Source of the DNA: Granulicoccus phenolivorans DSM 17626 = NBRC 107789 = JCM 15570
GTDB lineage: Bacteria; Actinomycetota; Actinomycetes; Propionibacteriales; Propionibacteriaceae
Reading direction: 5' to 3'
NCBI RefSeq assembly: GCF_000423085.1
Contig: NZ_KE383974.1
Coordinates: forward strand, 158,400-208,562
DNA: 50,163 nucleotides
The notes under the pieces were generated by a model. That model did not search any database. It was given only the letters and a program-made list of their open reading frames with translations, and was not told where the DNA came from. Shown piece after piece: positions 1 to 9,101 of this stretch; the first letter of the stretch is position 1, and each line of letters starts with the position of its first letter. The translations under genes were made by a program, and so were the position numbers.

Positions 1-66
1 CTGCAGGGCCCGCGGGGCGTACGCCGGCCCGCGCACTGCATGTCGGCCCGCGGACCGCAGCTCAAC

Positions 67-115
67 CCCGCGAACAGCACTTCGGCCCGCGAACAGCACT
101 TCGGCCCGCGAACAC
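67..115. repeat. 19-bp direct repeats downstream of cysK
   Basis: Two perfect copies of the 19-mer cccgcgaacagcacttcgg occupy 67-85 and 86-104, and a third copy starting at 105 decays after about ten bases. A looser relative precedes them near 44-60. No gene is visible over the repeats, and their role is unknown. Confidence 0.8.
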
Positions 116-121
116 GCACGA

Positions 122-150
122 GGGCCCGGGGAGACGAACTCCCCGGGCCC
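122..150. terminator. Strong hairpin, probable terminator beyond cysK
   Basis: An 11-bp perfect GC-only stem (gggcccgggga, 122-132, with its complement at 140-150) closes a 7-nt loop. It lies about 100 bp beyond the cysK stop on the minus strand. No long T-run follows in either direction, so either strand could use it. The terminator role is inferred from structure and position. Confidence 0.6.
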
Positions 151-170
151 CCGTTTGTGCTTCAGCAGAT

Positions 171-254
171 CAGACCGGCCCTCTCAGACCGGCCCTCTCG
201 GACCGGCCCTCTCGGACCGGCCCTCTCAGACCGGGCCTCTCAGACCGGGCCTTG
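171..254. repeat. Six 14-bp tandem repeats abutting the cysK stop
   Basis: Six copies of a 14-mer resembling cagaccggccctct run from 171 directly into the cysK stop codon; the copy nearest the gene is 15 nt. Copies differ at one or two positions (cag/cgg, ggcc/gggc). Read on the minus strand, the last cysK codons (GAGGGCCTGGTCTGA) are themselves a near-copy, so the array looks like amplification of the gene's own 3' end. Confidence 0.85.
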
Positions 255-1178
255 TCAGACCAGGCCCTCGAACAGGACGGTCGACAGGTAACGCTCGCCG
301 AAGTCCGGCACGATGACCACGATGTTCTTGCCGGCATTCTCCGGACGGGCAGCCACCCGCGCGGCAGCCGAGATGGCGGCGCCACCGGACAGGCCGGCCA
401 GGATGCCTTCCTCGACCGCGGCGCGCCGGGCGTACTCCTTGGCGGTGGCCAGGTCGGAGGTCACGATCTCGTTGATCCGATCGCGCTCCAGGATCGCCGG
501 AACGAAGTTGGCGCCGATGCCCTGGATCTTGTGCGGGCCGGCGGTGCCCTGGCTCAGCACCGGGGACTCGGTCGGCTCGACCGCGATGATCTGGGCCTCG
601 GGCTTGCGCTCGTTGAGGACCTGGGCGACCCCGGTGAGGGTGCCACCGGTACCGATCCCGGCGACGAAGATGTCGATGTTGCCGTCGAGGTCGTTCCAGA
701 TCTCCTCGGCGGTGGTGTCGTGGTGGATCTTCACATTGGCCGGGTTCTCGAACTGCCGGGCCAGGATCGCGCCCTCGGCCTGGGCCAGTTCCTCGGCCTT
801 GGCGACCGCGCCCTTCATGCCGTCGGCACCGGGGGTGAGCACCAGTTCGGCACCGAAGGCCCGCAGCAGCGCCTTGCGCTCGTTGGACATGGTCTCCGGC
901 ATCGCCAGGACGACCTTGTAGCCGCGGGCGGCGCCGACCATGGCCAGCGCGATGCCGGTGTTGCCCGAGGTGCCCTCGACGATGGTGCCGCCCGGCTTCA
1001 GGTCGCCGGAGGCCTCGGCGGCGTCGATGATCGCCACGCCGATGCGGTCCTTGACCGAGTTGGCCGGGTTGTAGAACTCGAGCTTGGCGTACACATTCGC
1101 GTTGTCGCCGGCGATGCGGTTCAGCTTGACCAGCGGGGTGTTGCCCACTGCCTTGGTGATGTCCGAGAAGATCGTCAT
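255..1178 (-). CDS. cysK: Cysteine synthase A (O-acetylserine sulfhydrylase)
   Basis: This cytosolic PLP enzyme makes L-cysteine and acetate from O-acetylserine and sulfide. The 307-residue protein has the family's usual length. The PLP lysine lies in NSVKDRIG (Lys43), followed by the substrate loop TSGNTG (residues 70-75) and a phosphate-binding GTGGTLTG near residue 178. The ATG at 1178 is preferred over the in-frame GTG three codons upstream, because GGTAGGG sits eight bases before it; a hexamer TAGGGT seven bases upstream would also suit a leaderless start. The gene is divergent from the HIT gene and followed by tandem repeats and a hairpin. No serine acetyltransferase gene (cysE) lies beside it in this window. 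The function is confident; CysK versus CysM subtype is less certain. Confidence 0.95.
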   Translation of the reverse strand: MTIFSDITKAVGNTPLVKLNRIAGDNANVYAKLEFYNPANSVKDRIGVAIIDAAEASGDLKPGGTIVEGTSGNTGIALAMVGAARGYKVVLAMPETMSNERKALLRAFGAELVLTPGADGMKGAVAKAEELAQAEGAILARQFENPANVKIHHDTTAEEIWNDLDGNIDIFVAGIGTGGTLTGVAQVLNERKPEAQIIAVEPTESPVLSQGTAGPHKIQGIGANFVPAILERDRINEIVTSDLATAKEYARRAAVEEGILAGLSGGAAISAAARVAARPENAGKNIVVIVPDFGERYLSTVLFEGLV

Positions 1179-1266
1179 GTTATTCACCCTACCAATACAT
1201 CCATAAGATTTACTACGGGACCGGGGTTGTGGGACGGCTGATGATGGTCCGGTTGGCCGGATTCAA

Positions 1267-1272
1267 TACGCT
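1267..1272 (+). promoter_or_regulatory. Putative -10 (TACGCT) for leaderless HIT gene
   Basis: TACGCT ends six bases before the ATG at 1279, so a transcript starting 6-7 nt beyond the hexamer would begin at the start codon. No Shine-Dalgarno sequence is seen. No clear -35 is visible. Confidence 0.45.
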
Positions 1273-1278
1273 GGGCAC

Positions 1279-1707
1279 ATGGCTTCGGTATTCACCCGCA
1301 TCATCAACGGCGAGCTCCCCGGCCGATTCGTGTTCCGCAACGAACGCGTCGTGGCCTTCCTGTCGATCGGACCGATGAGCTACGGGCACACCCTAGTTGT
1401 GCCGATCGAGGAGGTGGACACCTGGGTCGACGCCGACCCGGAGCTGTGGCTCGAGCTCAGCCGGGTGGCGCAGCTGGTCGGTCGCGCCGTGTCCCGGGTC
1501 ACCGGCGCCCCGCGGGTGGCCAACCTGATCGCCGGCTTCGAGGTGCCGCACCTGCACATCCACCTGTTCGGCGCCCAGGACATGACCGGCTTCCGGCTCA
1601 GCCCCGATGCGGTGATCGAGTTGAGCGACGACGAGATGGACCGTGCCTGCCGCGAACTCCGCGCCGCGCTGCGGGAGCTCGGCGAGACCGACACCGTTCC
1701 CGCCTGA
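1279..1707 (+). CDS. HIT family nucleotide hydrolase/transferase
   Basis: A 142-residue histidine-triad protein. The catalytic HLHIHLF motif (His91, His93, His95) is intact, and GHTLVVP near residue 36 is the other conserved strand of the fold. Family members hydrolyse or transfer nucleotidyl groups from substrates such as AMP-lysine, adenosine 5'-phosphoramidate or Ap4A; the substrate here cannot be told. The gene is divergent from cysK with a 100-bp gap and is followed with no gap by an unrelated membrane protein, suggesting co-transcription. The start has no Shine-Dalgarno sequence but has a -10-like hexamer six bases upstream, suggesting leaderless expression. Confidence 0.9.
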   Translation: MASVFTRIINGELPGRFVFRNERVVAFLSIGPMSYGHTLVVPIEEVDTWVDADPELWLELSRVAQLVGRAVSRVTGAPRVANLIAGFEVPHLHIHLFGAQDMTGFRLSPDAVIELSDDEMDRACRELRAALRELGETDTVPA

Positions 1708-2613
1708 GTGTCCGGCGACACCCCCCGACAGCGCCGCACCACCGGCGACGGCGACGACTTCAGCGAGGTTGCCCGGCAGGCCGGCCTCGGCCGCTGGATC
1801 GCCGCGCTTCCCCTGGAACTGAGCCGCACCCGCAGTACCGGACTGACCAACATCTTCCTGGGTCTGGGCTGCGGGGTGATCGTCGCGGTCCTGATCCTGA
1901 TGCTGCTGATGACCGGCTCGGACTGGATCACCGGCCTGGTGGTGAGCCTGCTGCTGGTCATCTTCGCCGTCCTCACCGTCGGCCTGCTGATGGTCGGGAT
2001 CACCCGACGCCGCCGCGCCGCCCGGATGCAGAACCAGGTCATCTACGAGTACGCCGACGGGTTGGTCCTGCCGCTCGGCGCCGGTTGGGTCGCGATGCCG
2101 TACGCCACCGCGCAGATCACCTTCGACCAGACCCCGGACTCCTCGGGCTTCTTCACCGACCCGATCCGGCCGCGCCCGAGCCACCTGCCCAATGAGGGCC
2201 GGGTCCGCCTGCCGGGAGGATCCGGCGAACAGGTCTGGGGCGCCCTGCTCGAGTTCAGCCCCGAGGTCGACGAACTGTTCCGCACTGCCGTCGTACGGGC
2301 GTACCGGGCCCAGCGTGATTCCGTGCTCGGCCGGATCATGCGGGATGAGGAGGTGACCTTCGGGTCGTTGACGGTCTCCACCGCCGGAGTCGGCCGCACG
2401 CTGGCCGCACCGATCGCCTGGAATCGGATCGCCGCGGTCTGGCTGGACCCCGATCGTTGCGCGCTCAAGCTGCTGCGCGCCGACGCCCCCCAGGAGATCG
2501 AGTTCGCCTACACCAGCGCGATCGCCAACCTCCCGTTGGCCCTCGAAGCGCTCAAACTCGCCGAAGACCTGGCCCGGAACCGTCCGGGCCCCAGCCCCCG
2601 GGAGATCCGATGA
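1708..2613 (+). CDS. Membrane protein of unknown function, paralogue of next gene
   Basis: A 301-residue protein whose GTG start follows directly on the HIT gene's stop. A short cytoplasmic segment (AGLGRWIAALPL) is followed by two hydrophobic helices at about residues 50-95, then an Arg-rich stop-transfer (TRRRRAAR) and a roughly 200-residue soluble domain. The soluble part is clearly related to the next gene: both share YxxAxGLxLP, a central V-RAY-AQR block, VSTAG, an I/V-AW-RIA strand and NLPLALEA near the end. The pattern resembles actinobacterial DUF6585-type proteins, but that is from memory and unconfirmed. No catalytic residues are recognisable; a membrane-associated PH-like role is only a guess. 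Confidence 0.75.
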   Translation: MSGDTPRQRRTTGDGDDFSEVARQAGLGRWIAALPLELSRTRSTGLTNIFLGLGCGVIVAVLILMLLMTGSDWITGLVVSLLLVIFAVLTVGLLMVGITRRRRAARMQNQVIYEYADGLVLPLGAGWVAMPYATAQITFDQTPDSSGFFTDPIRPRPSHLPNEGRVRLPGGSGEQVWGALLEFSPEVDELFRTAVVRAYRAQRDSVLGRIMRDEEVTFGSLTVSTAGVGRTLAAPIAWNRIAAVWLDPDRCALKLLRADAPQEIEFAYTSAIANLPLALEALKLAEDLARNRPGPSPREIR

Positions 2614-3296
2614 CCGTCCCCGATCCCGCCGTCCGTGCCCTCGGCGAGCGCGCCGGCCTCGGCTACTGGCTGGCCGGCCATCCGCTGAGCGAGCCGGTCT
2701 CCGGACTGCGCAAACTCTTCGCCCCGCGCCGCCCCGAGCGGGTCGGCGACCAGGTGCACGTGTTCGGCGAGGGCCTGCTGCTGCCCGGCCGGACGCAGTG
2801 GCTGCCGGCCCCGTACGCCGTCGCCCAGTTCTGCCTCGACACCGAGCCCGATGTCCACGGCTTCTTCCCCGACCGCACCGCCGGCTCCGACCGCCACCCC
2901 GTCACAGTGGTGATCGGCGAGGACGACTGGGGTGAGGGCCGGGTGCTCCCCGCCCCGGCCGCGCGGGTCTTCCGGGAGGCCGTCCGCCGGGCGTACCAGG
3001 CACAGCGGGAGCCGACCCTGGACCGCCTGCGCGCCGGGCAGACGCTGGACTTCGAAGGCCTGGCGGTCTCCACCGCCGGGCTGACCAGTTACTGGGAGGA
3101 CGAGTCGGTCGCCTGGTCCCGGATCGCCGGGTGGCGGCTGCAGCCCCAGCAGGGCAGCATCGAAGTCGCCGCGGATGGCAAGGACTACGAGTTCTGGGCC
3201 GGCGTCGCCGACGTGGCGAACCTCCCGCTGGCCCTTGAGGCGATGGCCGTCGCCCAGCAGATCGCCCGGAAGACCGACTCCACCGACCCCCGCTGA
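2610..3296 (+). CDS. Soluble paralogue of the preceding membrane protein, unknown function
   Basis: A 228-residue protein whose ATG overlaps the previous stop as ATGA, so translation is probably coupled. It matches the upstream protein from the N-terminal AGLGYWLAGHPL segment through GLLLP, the RAYQAQR helix, VSTAG, VAWSRIA and NLPLALEA, but the two transmembrane helices are replaced by a short Arg/Pro segment (FAPRRPERV). The pair therefore looks like a tandem duplication in which one copy kept and one lost, or one gained, a membrane hairpin. A membrane and a soluble partner working together is inference. No function is known to me. Confidence 0.75.
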   Translation: MTVPDPAVRALGERAGLGYWLAGHPLSEPVSGLRKLFAPRRPERVGDQVHVFGEGLLLPGRTQWLPAPYAVAQFCLDTEPDVHGFFPDRTAGSDRHPVTVVIGEDDWGEGRVLPAPAARVFREAVRRAYQAQREPTLDRLRAGQTLDFEGLAVSTAGLTSYWEDESVAWSRIAGWRLQPQQGSIEVAADGKDYEFWAGVADVANLPLALEAMAVAQQIARKTDSTDPR

Positions 3297-3322
3297 CCCG
3301 CCGTCCGGGGAGGCGGGCAACA

Positions 3323-4237
3323 ATGGCCCCTATGAGCGACCAGACACAGCGTGAACGGACACAGCGGATCGGTTTCGTCGGCGCCTCCGGGCTGATGGGC
3401 CACGGCATGGCCAAGAACCTGCGCGCGGCGGGATACCCGCTGGCGTACACGGTCAATCGACGCGAACCCGAGGGCCTGGCCGACGCCGGCGCGACCCTGG
3501 CGAACGATCACGCCGAACTGGGCCGCACCTGCGACGTCGTCTTCATCTGCGTGACCTCCGCCACCGACGTCGAGGAAGTCGTCACCGGTCCCCGCGGGCT
3601 GCTCAGTGAAGCCCGGGAGGGGCTGATCATCATCGACTCCTCGACCAGCGAACCGGGCCTGACCCAGCGGCTGGCCGCGGCCTGCGTCGAACGGGGTGCC
3701 CGCTTCGTCGACGCCCCGCTGACCCGGGGACCGGCCGAGGCCGAGGCCGGCACCCTGAACATCCTGGTCGGTGCCGATGACGACCTGTTCGCCGAACTGC
3801 AGCCGATGCTGCAGGTCTGTGCCGAACATGTCATCCACACCGGCCCGACCGGCTCGGGGCACACGATCAAACTGTTGAACAACTTCGTCATCCAGGCCCA
3901 GGCCACCGCCCTGGCCGAGGCCTTCGCGGTCGCCACCAAGGCCGATTCCGACCCGAAGACCCTGGTCGACGTGCTGTCGCTCGGGATGGCCAACAACGCC
4001 CTGCTCGCCATCATGGCCAAGACCCTCGACGGGGACTACGGCGGCATGGTGTTCGAGCTGGACAACGCTCGCAAGGACGTGCGCTACTACACCCGGCTGG
4101 CCGGCGACCTGGCACATCCGGTCACCGTCGGGGACGGGGTCCACGAATCCCTGGTGCTGGCCAGCGCGCTGGGGTACGGCAAGGAGTACGTTCCGTCGCT
4201 GGTCAAGGCGCAGGCACAGCTGGGAGGCAGCCGATAG
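3323..4237 (+). CDS. NAD(P)-dependent 3-hydroxyisobutyrate dehydrogenase-family oxidoreductase
   Basis: A 304-residue beta-hydroxyacid dehydrogenase with an N-terminal Rossmann domain (about residues 14-175) and a C-terminal all-alpha domain. Diagnostic segments are FVDAPLTRGPAEAEAGTL, corresponding to the family's D-A-P-V-S-G substrate loop, and GSGHTIKLLNN with the catalytic lysine. The nucleotide loop reads GFVGASGLMG, one residue longer than the usual GxGxMG spacing. Substrates of the family include 3-hydroxyisobutyrate, tartronate semialdehyde and glyoxylate; none can be assigned. GGGGAGG nine bases upstream supports the ATG at 3323; an alternative ATG at 3332 has an AACAAT hexamer seven bases upstream. 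The gene ends nine bases before guaA. Confidence 0.88.
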   Translation: MAPMSDQTQRERTQRIGFVGASGLMGHGMAKNLRAAGYPLAYTVNRREPEGLADAGATLANDHAELGRTCDVVFICVTSATDVEEVVTGPRGLLSEAREGLIIIDSSTSEPGLTQRLAAACVERGARFVDAPLTRGPAEAEAGTLNILVGADDDLFAELQPMLQVCAEHVIHTGPTGSGHTIKLLNNFVIQAQATALAEAFAVATKADSDPKTLVDVLSLGMANNALLAIMAKTLDGDYGGMVFELDNARKDVRYYTRLAGDLAHPVTVGDGVHESLVLASALGYGKEYVPSLVKAQAQLGGSR

Positions 4238-4240
4238 GAT
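4235..4240 (+). promoter_or_regulatory. Putative -10 (TAGGAT) for leaderless guaA
   Basis: TAGGAT overlaps the stop codon of the upstream gene and ends six bases before the guaA ATG, the spacing expected when transcription begins at the start codon. The GGAT within it could instead act as a weak ribosome site. Confidence 0.4.
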
Positions 4241-4246
4241 CGCCGC

Positions 4247-5812
<1,566 letters not shown>

Positions 5813-5845
5813 CCCCACCCGACGGGGTCCCGGCGGTCGGCCGGT

Positions 5846-6160
5846 TCACCGCAGGTCGTCGCCGCGGTAGATGTCGTTCGGTCCGGAGTTCTGCTGGCCC
5901 TGCTCGCGCTTGGCCTTCTGGTCGTCGTACCAGGCCTTGCCCTGCTCGGCGGCCTGCTGGGCGATCACCTTGCCGGAATCGCTGGGCAGGAGCAGCCAGG
6001 CCAGGACGTACAGCACCGGGCCGACGCCGGTGCCGAGCACGATCACGGCGGTGACGATCCGGGTGATGGTCAGGTCCCAGCCATAGGTCTTGGCCAGGCC
6101 GGAGCAGACACCGCCGAGGATCTTGTCGGATTCACTGCGCTTGAGTTCGGTGGCGGGCAT
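5846..6160 (-). CDS. Small PspC-domain membrane protein
   Basis: A 104-residue protein with a PspC domain at residues 5-65 (KILGGVCSGLAKTYGWD, then one hydrophobic helix ending in LAWLLLPSD) and a charged, Gln/Lys-rich C-terminal tail. PspC proteins belong to phage-shock or LiaF-type envelope stress responses. The start at 6160 is fixed by GAAGGAG eight bases upstream. It is the last gene of a three-gene minus-strand run (7631-5846) and is divergent, as a cluster, from a PspC-fused histidine kinase. A second helix is not obvious, so the protein may be a single-pass or re-entrant membrane protein. Confidence 0.88.
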   Translation of the reverse strand: MPATELKRSESDKILGGVCSGLAKTYGWDLTITRIVTAVIVLGTGVGPVLYVLAWLLLPSDSGKVIAQQAAEQGKAWYDDQKAKREQGQQNSGPNDIYRGDDLR

Positions 6161-6198
6161 GTTGGGTTTCTCCTTCAATATGGATGGACGAGCTGGGA

Positions 6199-6396
6199 TC
6201 AGGTCTTCTTGCGGGACAGCAGCAGACCGAGGATGCCGATCAGCACGAGGCTGAACGGCGCGGCCAGCTTGAGGACGATCGGGTCCAGGGGGCCACCGAA
6301 CGCCATCCAGAGCACGCCGGAGGCCAACAACAGCATGAGAATGCCGGCGATCAGCGCGACCGGGTCGGTGCGGGTGGGACGCGGCGTGCCAGACAT
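6199..6396 (-). CDS. Small two-helix membrane protein
   Basis: A 65-residue protein with two hydrophobic helices (about residues 12-34 and 41-61) and a basic end (SRKKT). Its ATG overlaps the stop of the upstream PspC gene as TGATG and is preceded by GGAGG at seven bases; a GTG one codon earlier is possible. Position between two PspC genes suggests a part in the same envelope-stress module. The sequence matches no family I can name. Confidence 0.75.
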   Translation of the reverse strand: MSGTPRPTRTDPVALIAGILMLLLASGVLWMAFGGPLDPIVLKLAAPFSLVLIGILGLLLSRKKT

Positions 6397-7631
6397 CACT
6401 GCACCTCCACCGAGCCGAACCCGACCCGGATGTCCAGGGTGAGCGTCGGCTTGCTCGGATCGAGGATCCGTTGGGTCGAGCCGGGGCCACTGACCTGGTC
6501 GCTGGTCTTCCCGAGGACGTCCACCCCGGCCAGATCGGTCTGCCAGGTCACCCGGACGTTGGCGTCGGCGGGCACCCGGATCACGGCCTTGCCGGTGTCC
6601 AGCTCGACCCGGTAAGTCCGATCCTCGGTGACCTGCAGTTCCCGCAGGTCGATGTCGTACTCACCCATCGAGGCCTGGGTCCGGTCGGGGAGTTCGGCGA
6701 GGGTGGAGTAGGTGAGCACGGTCGGTGCCGGGGGTGGGCCCGGGGGCGGGGCGGTGGCGCCGAAGACCGCCACGATCGCCAGGACCGCCGCGGTGGCGAC
6801 CATCAGCGGCGGCCGGCCGAACCGGTACGCCACCACCAGCACCACCCCGAGCACTGCCAGCGCCGCCGCGGGGTAGGCGTACCAGGCCACCGGTATCGGC
6901 AGCAGCACCAACGTGGCGATGGCCAGCCCGATCCCGATCAGTGCGATCAGCCACAGCCGGCCGCTGCGGCGGCGTTTGCGCGGGGGCGGACCGGCCGCCG
7001 GCGGGTCGTAGATCCCGGCCGGGTCGGGCTGGGACAGATACGCCTGCATCGAGTACCCGGGGGCGGTGGCGTACTCGTCGGCGGCCCGCGGGGTGGCCGC
7101 CGGGTCGGCAGCCGCGGCGGCGGACCGGACCGGTCCGCCCTGCTGGTACTCCGCGATCCGCTGCTGCCAGGCCCGCGCCGCCTCGGTGAACGGTGTCGGC
7201 GGGCCGGCCAGCGGGTTGATCTCGGCGACCCGTGCGGTGTGCTGGGCGCGCTCCCGGGCCTTCTGCGGCCGGCGGATCCCGAAGTACCAGACTCCGAGGA
7301 TCACCAGCGCCGGGACCAGGCCGAACGGCACCCACTGGCTCAGAATGCCACTGACGATCAGGCAACTGATCACCGCGATCGCGATCCAGGTCTGCCGGGA
7401 CAGATCCTTCAACTGGGGCACGTAGCGTTCCACGGGTACGCCGTTGGGCCCCGGCGAGAGCAGCCAGCCCAGCGCGTACAGGACCAGGCCCACGCCGTTG
7501 CTGAGCGCGAGCACGACGAAGATGACGCGGACCACGGTGGGATCGAGCCGATAGCGGCGGGCGATGCCGGCACACAGACCGGAGACCACGCCGTGCTCGG
7601 CGGGCCGCTCGATCTGCTGCATCAACTCCAT
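6396..7631 (-). CDS. PspC-domain protein with LiaF-like C-terminal domain
   Basis: A 411-residue membrane protein. An N-terminal PspC domain (GVVSGLCAGIARRYRLDP, about residues 14-70) is followed by more hydrophobic helices, a cytoplasmic-type linker rich in Ala and Pro, another group of helices around residues 225-300, and a roughly 100-residue beta-rich tail (VELDTGKAVIRVPADANVRV to VGFGSVEV). The tail resembles the LiaF / cell-wall-active-antibiotic response domain in style, which is inference. In Firmicutes LiaF restrains a LiaS-LiaR pair; here a PspC-kinase/LuxR pair is divergently encoded next door, so a regulatory partnership is plausible. Start choice between Met1 and Met4 is open. 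Confidence 0.82.
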   Translation of the reverse strand: MELMQQIERPAEHGVVSGLCAGIARRYRLDPTVVRVIFVVLALSNGVGLVLYALGWLLSPGPNGVPVERYVPQLKDLSRQTWIAIAVISCLIVSGILSQWVPFGLVPALVILGVWYFGIRRPQKARERAQHTARVAEINPLAGPPTPFTEAARAWQQRIAEYQQGGPVRSAAAAADPAATPRAADEYATAPGYSMQAYLSQPDPAGIYDPPAAGPPPRKRRRSGRLWLIALIGIGLAIATLVLLPIPVAWYAYPAAALAVLGVVLVVAYRFGRPPLMVATAAVLAIVAVFGATAPPPGPPPAPTVLTYSTLAELPDRTQASMGEYDIDLRELQVTEDRTYRVELDTGKAVIRVPADANVRVTWQTDLAGVDVLGKTSDQVSGPGSTQRILDPSKPTLTLDIRVGFGSVEVQ

Positions 7632-7766
7632 GTCTCCATCCTGCCCGCGGGCGCGGCCGGTTTCATCGGGGAGTACCCGGAATCTGCGCGCCGAAACCCC
7701 CCGGGGGATGCGCTCAGGGCACGTTCAGGGATCACCCGCTGGTCGCCGGCACGGGCGGGGGGAAGA

Positions 7767-9101
7767 ATGGAAGGCACTATGGCAGATTCCACGACCACCA
7801 GCCCGCCCGCGGCCGACCCGGCGGGTGGACAGCCCGACTGGCCGCCGGCGAAGGCGTACCGGGTTGCCGAGGGCTCCTGGATCGGTGGCGTGTGCACCGG
7901 GCTGGCCAAACATCTGCACTGCTCGGTGCTGGTGCTGCGGATCGCGTTCGTGGTGCTGCTGCTGGCGTCCTTCCTGGGTGCGCTGGTGTACGCCGCGCTG
8001 TGGCTGCTGCTGCCGCCGGACACCTCGGCCACTGCGGAGAAGGCTCCCGGTCTGGAGTCGGCCTCGCGCAACAACATGCGGACCGAGGGCAGCGAACAGG
8101 CCCAGGGGCGCAAGCGGCACAAGATCGAATGGGGCCCGCTGCTGGCGGTGCTGCTGCTGGCCGCGGGCGTGGTCTGGCTGGTGCAGGCCTCCGGACGGGG
8201 TCTGGCCGGCCAGCTGTTCTGGCCGATCGCGTTCGCCGCGGTCGGGGTCGCGCTGGTCTGGCGTACCGCCGACAACCAGCACGGCGACACCAGTTGGAAG
8301 AAGGAGACCGGCGGTCGGGCCTGGCTGGCGCCGCTGGTGGCCCGGGGCCGGCTGCTGACGATCGCGCGAACCGCGCTCGGGCTGGGCCTGGTCGGCGCCT
8401 CGATCGGGCTGGTGATGGCGACCCAGTCCGGGCTGCGGGCGTTGCCGGAGATGCTGGTGATGAGTGCGCTGGCGATCGCCGGGGTGGGCCTGGTGATGGC
8501 GCCGTGGCTGTACCGCACCCAGCGCGACCTGCAGGTGACCCGGGAGCAGAAAGTACGCGCCGACGCCCGGGCCGATATGGCCGCCCACCTGCACGATTCG
8601 GTGCTGCAGACCCTGGCGATGATCCAGAAGCAGGCCGACGACCCCAAGGCGGTGGCCACCCTGGCCCGCAAGCAGGAGCGCGAGCTGCGGCTCTACCTGT
8701 ACGGCGACCAGATCCGGGAGGCGACGGTGAAGGCGGCCCTGACCGCGGCCGCCGCCGAGGTGGAGGACGAGCGCGGCCTCCCGGTCGACGTGGTCTGCGT
8801 CGGCGACGCCGATCTGGATGAGTCCCTGGAGGCGATGATCCGCGCGGCCCGGGAGGCGATGACCAATGCGGCCAAGCATTCCGGGGCGCCCCGGATCGAT
8901 GTGTACGCCGAGGTGACCGACGACCTGGTGGAGATCTTCGTACGGGATCGGGGCAAGGGCTTCGACATCGACGAGATCGGGGATGATCGAATGGGAGTCA
9001 AGGGCAGCATCATCGGCCGGATGGAACGGCACGGGGGCACCGCCCGGATCCGCTCGACCCCCGAGGACGGTACCGAAGTGAAACTGGAGATGACGCGATG
9101 A
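7767..9101 (+). CDS. PspC-domain-fused sensor histidine kinase (NarL/LiaS type)
   Basis: A 444-residue membrane kinase. Residues 30-90 form a PspC domain (GSWIGGVCTGLAKHLHC to LLLPPDTS), followed by about four more hydrophobic helices up to about residue 245. A HisKA_3 dimerisation helix carries AAHLHDSVLQTL with the phospho-accepting His276, and the ATPase domain has the N-box EAMTNAAKH and a G-box DRGKGFD. Its stop overlaps the regulator's start (ATGA), forming a two-component operon. Start is ambiguous between 7767 and 7779. The ligand is unknown; position and domain suggest sensing of envelope stress. Confidence 0.92.
   Translation: MEGTMADSTTTSPPAADPAGGQPDWPPAKAYRVAEGSWIGGVCTGLAKHLHCSVLVLRIAFVVLLLASFLGALVYAALWLLLPPDTSATAEKAPGLESASRNNMRTEGSEQAQGRKRHKIEWGPLLAVLLLAAGVVWLVQASGRGLAGQLFWPIAFAAVGVALVWRTADNQHGDTSWKKETGGRAWLAPLVARGRLLTIARTALGLGLVGASIGLVMATQSGLRALPEMLVMSALAIAGVGLVMAPWLYRTQRDLQVTREQKVRADARADMAAHLHDSVLQTLAMIQKQADDPKAVATLARKQERELRLYLYGDQIREATVKAALTAAAAEVEDERGLPVDVVCVGDADLDESLEAMIRAAREAMTNAAKHSGAPRIDVYAEVTDDLVEIFVRDRGKGFDIDEIGDDRMGVKGSIIGRMERHGGTARIRSTPEDGTEVKLEMTR

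Noticed and set aside
171-254. CRISPR-like array
   Set aside because: Units of 14 bp are contiguous, with no spacers, and there are no cas genes.
40-291. Open frames at the left end over the repeats
   Set aside because: They read through tandem repeats, a hairpin and the end of cysK, have low-complexity Arg/Pro/Thr content and no ribosome site.
252-1241. Long open frame antisense to cysK, and similar long frames antisense to pcrA, guaA and purH
   Set aside because: Such frames are common shadows in GC-rich DNA. Their products are rich in Gly/Asp/Arg without domains, and the opposite strand carries well-conserved enzymes.
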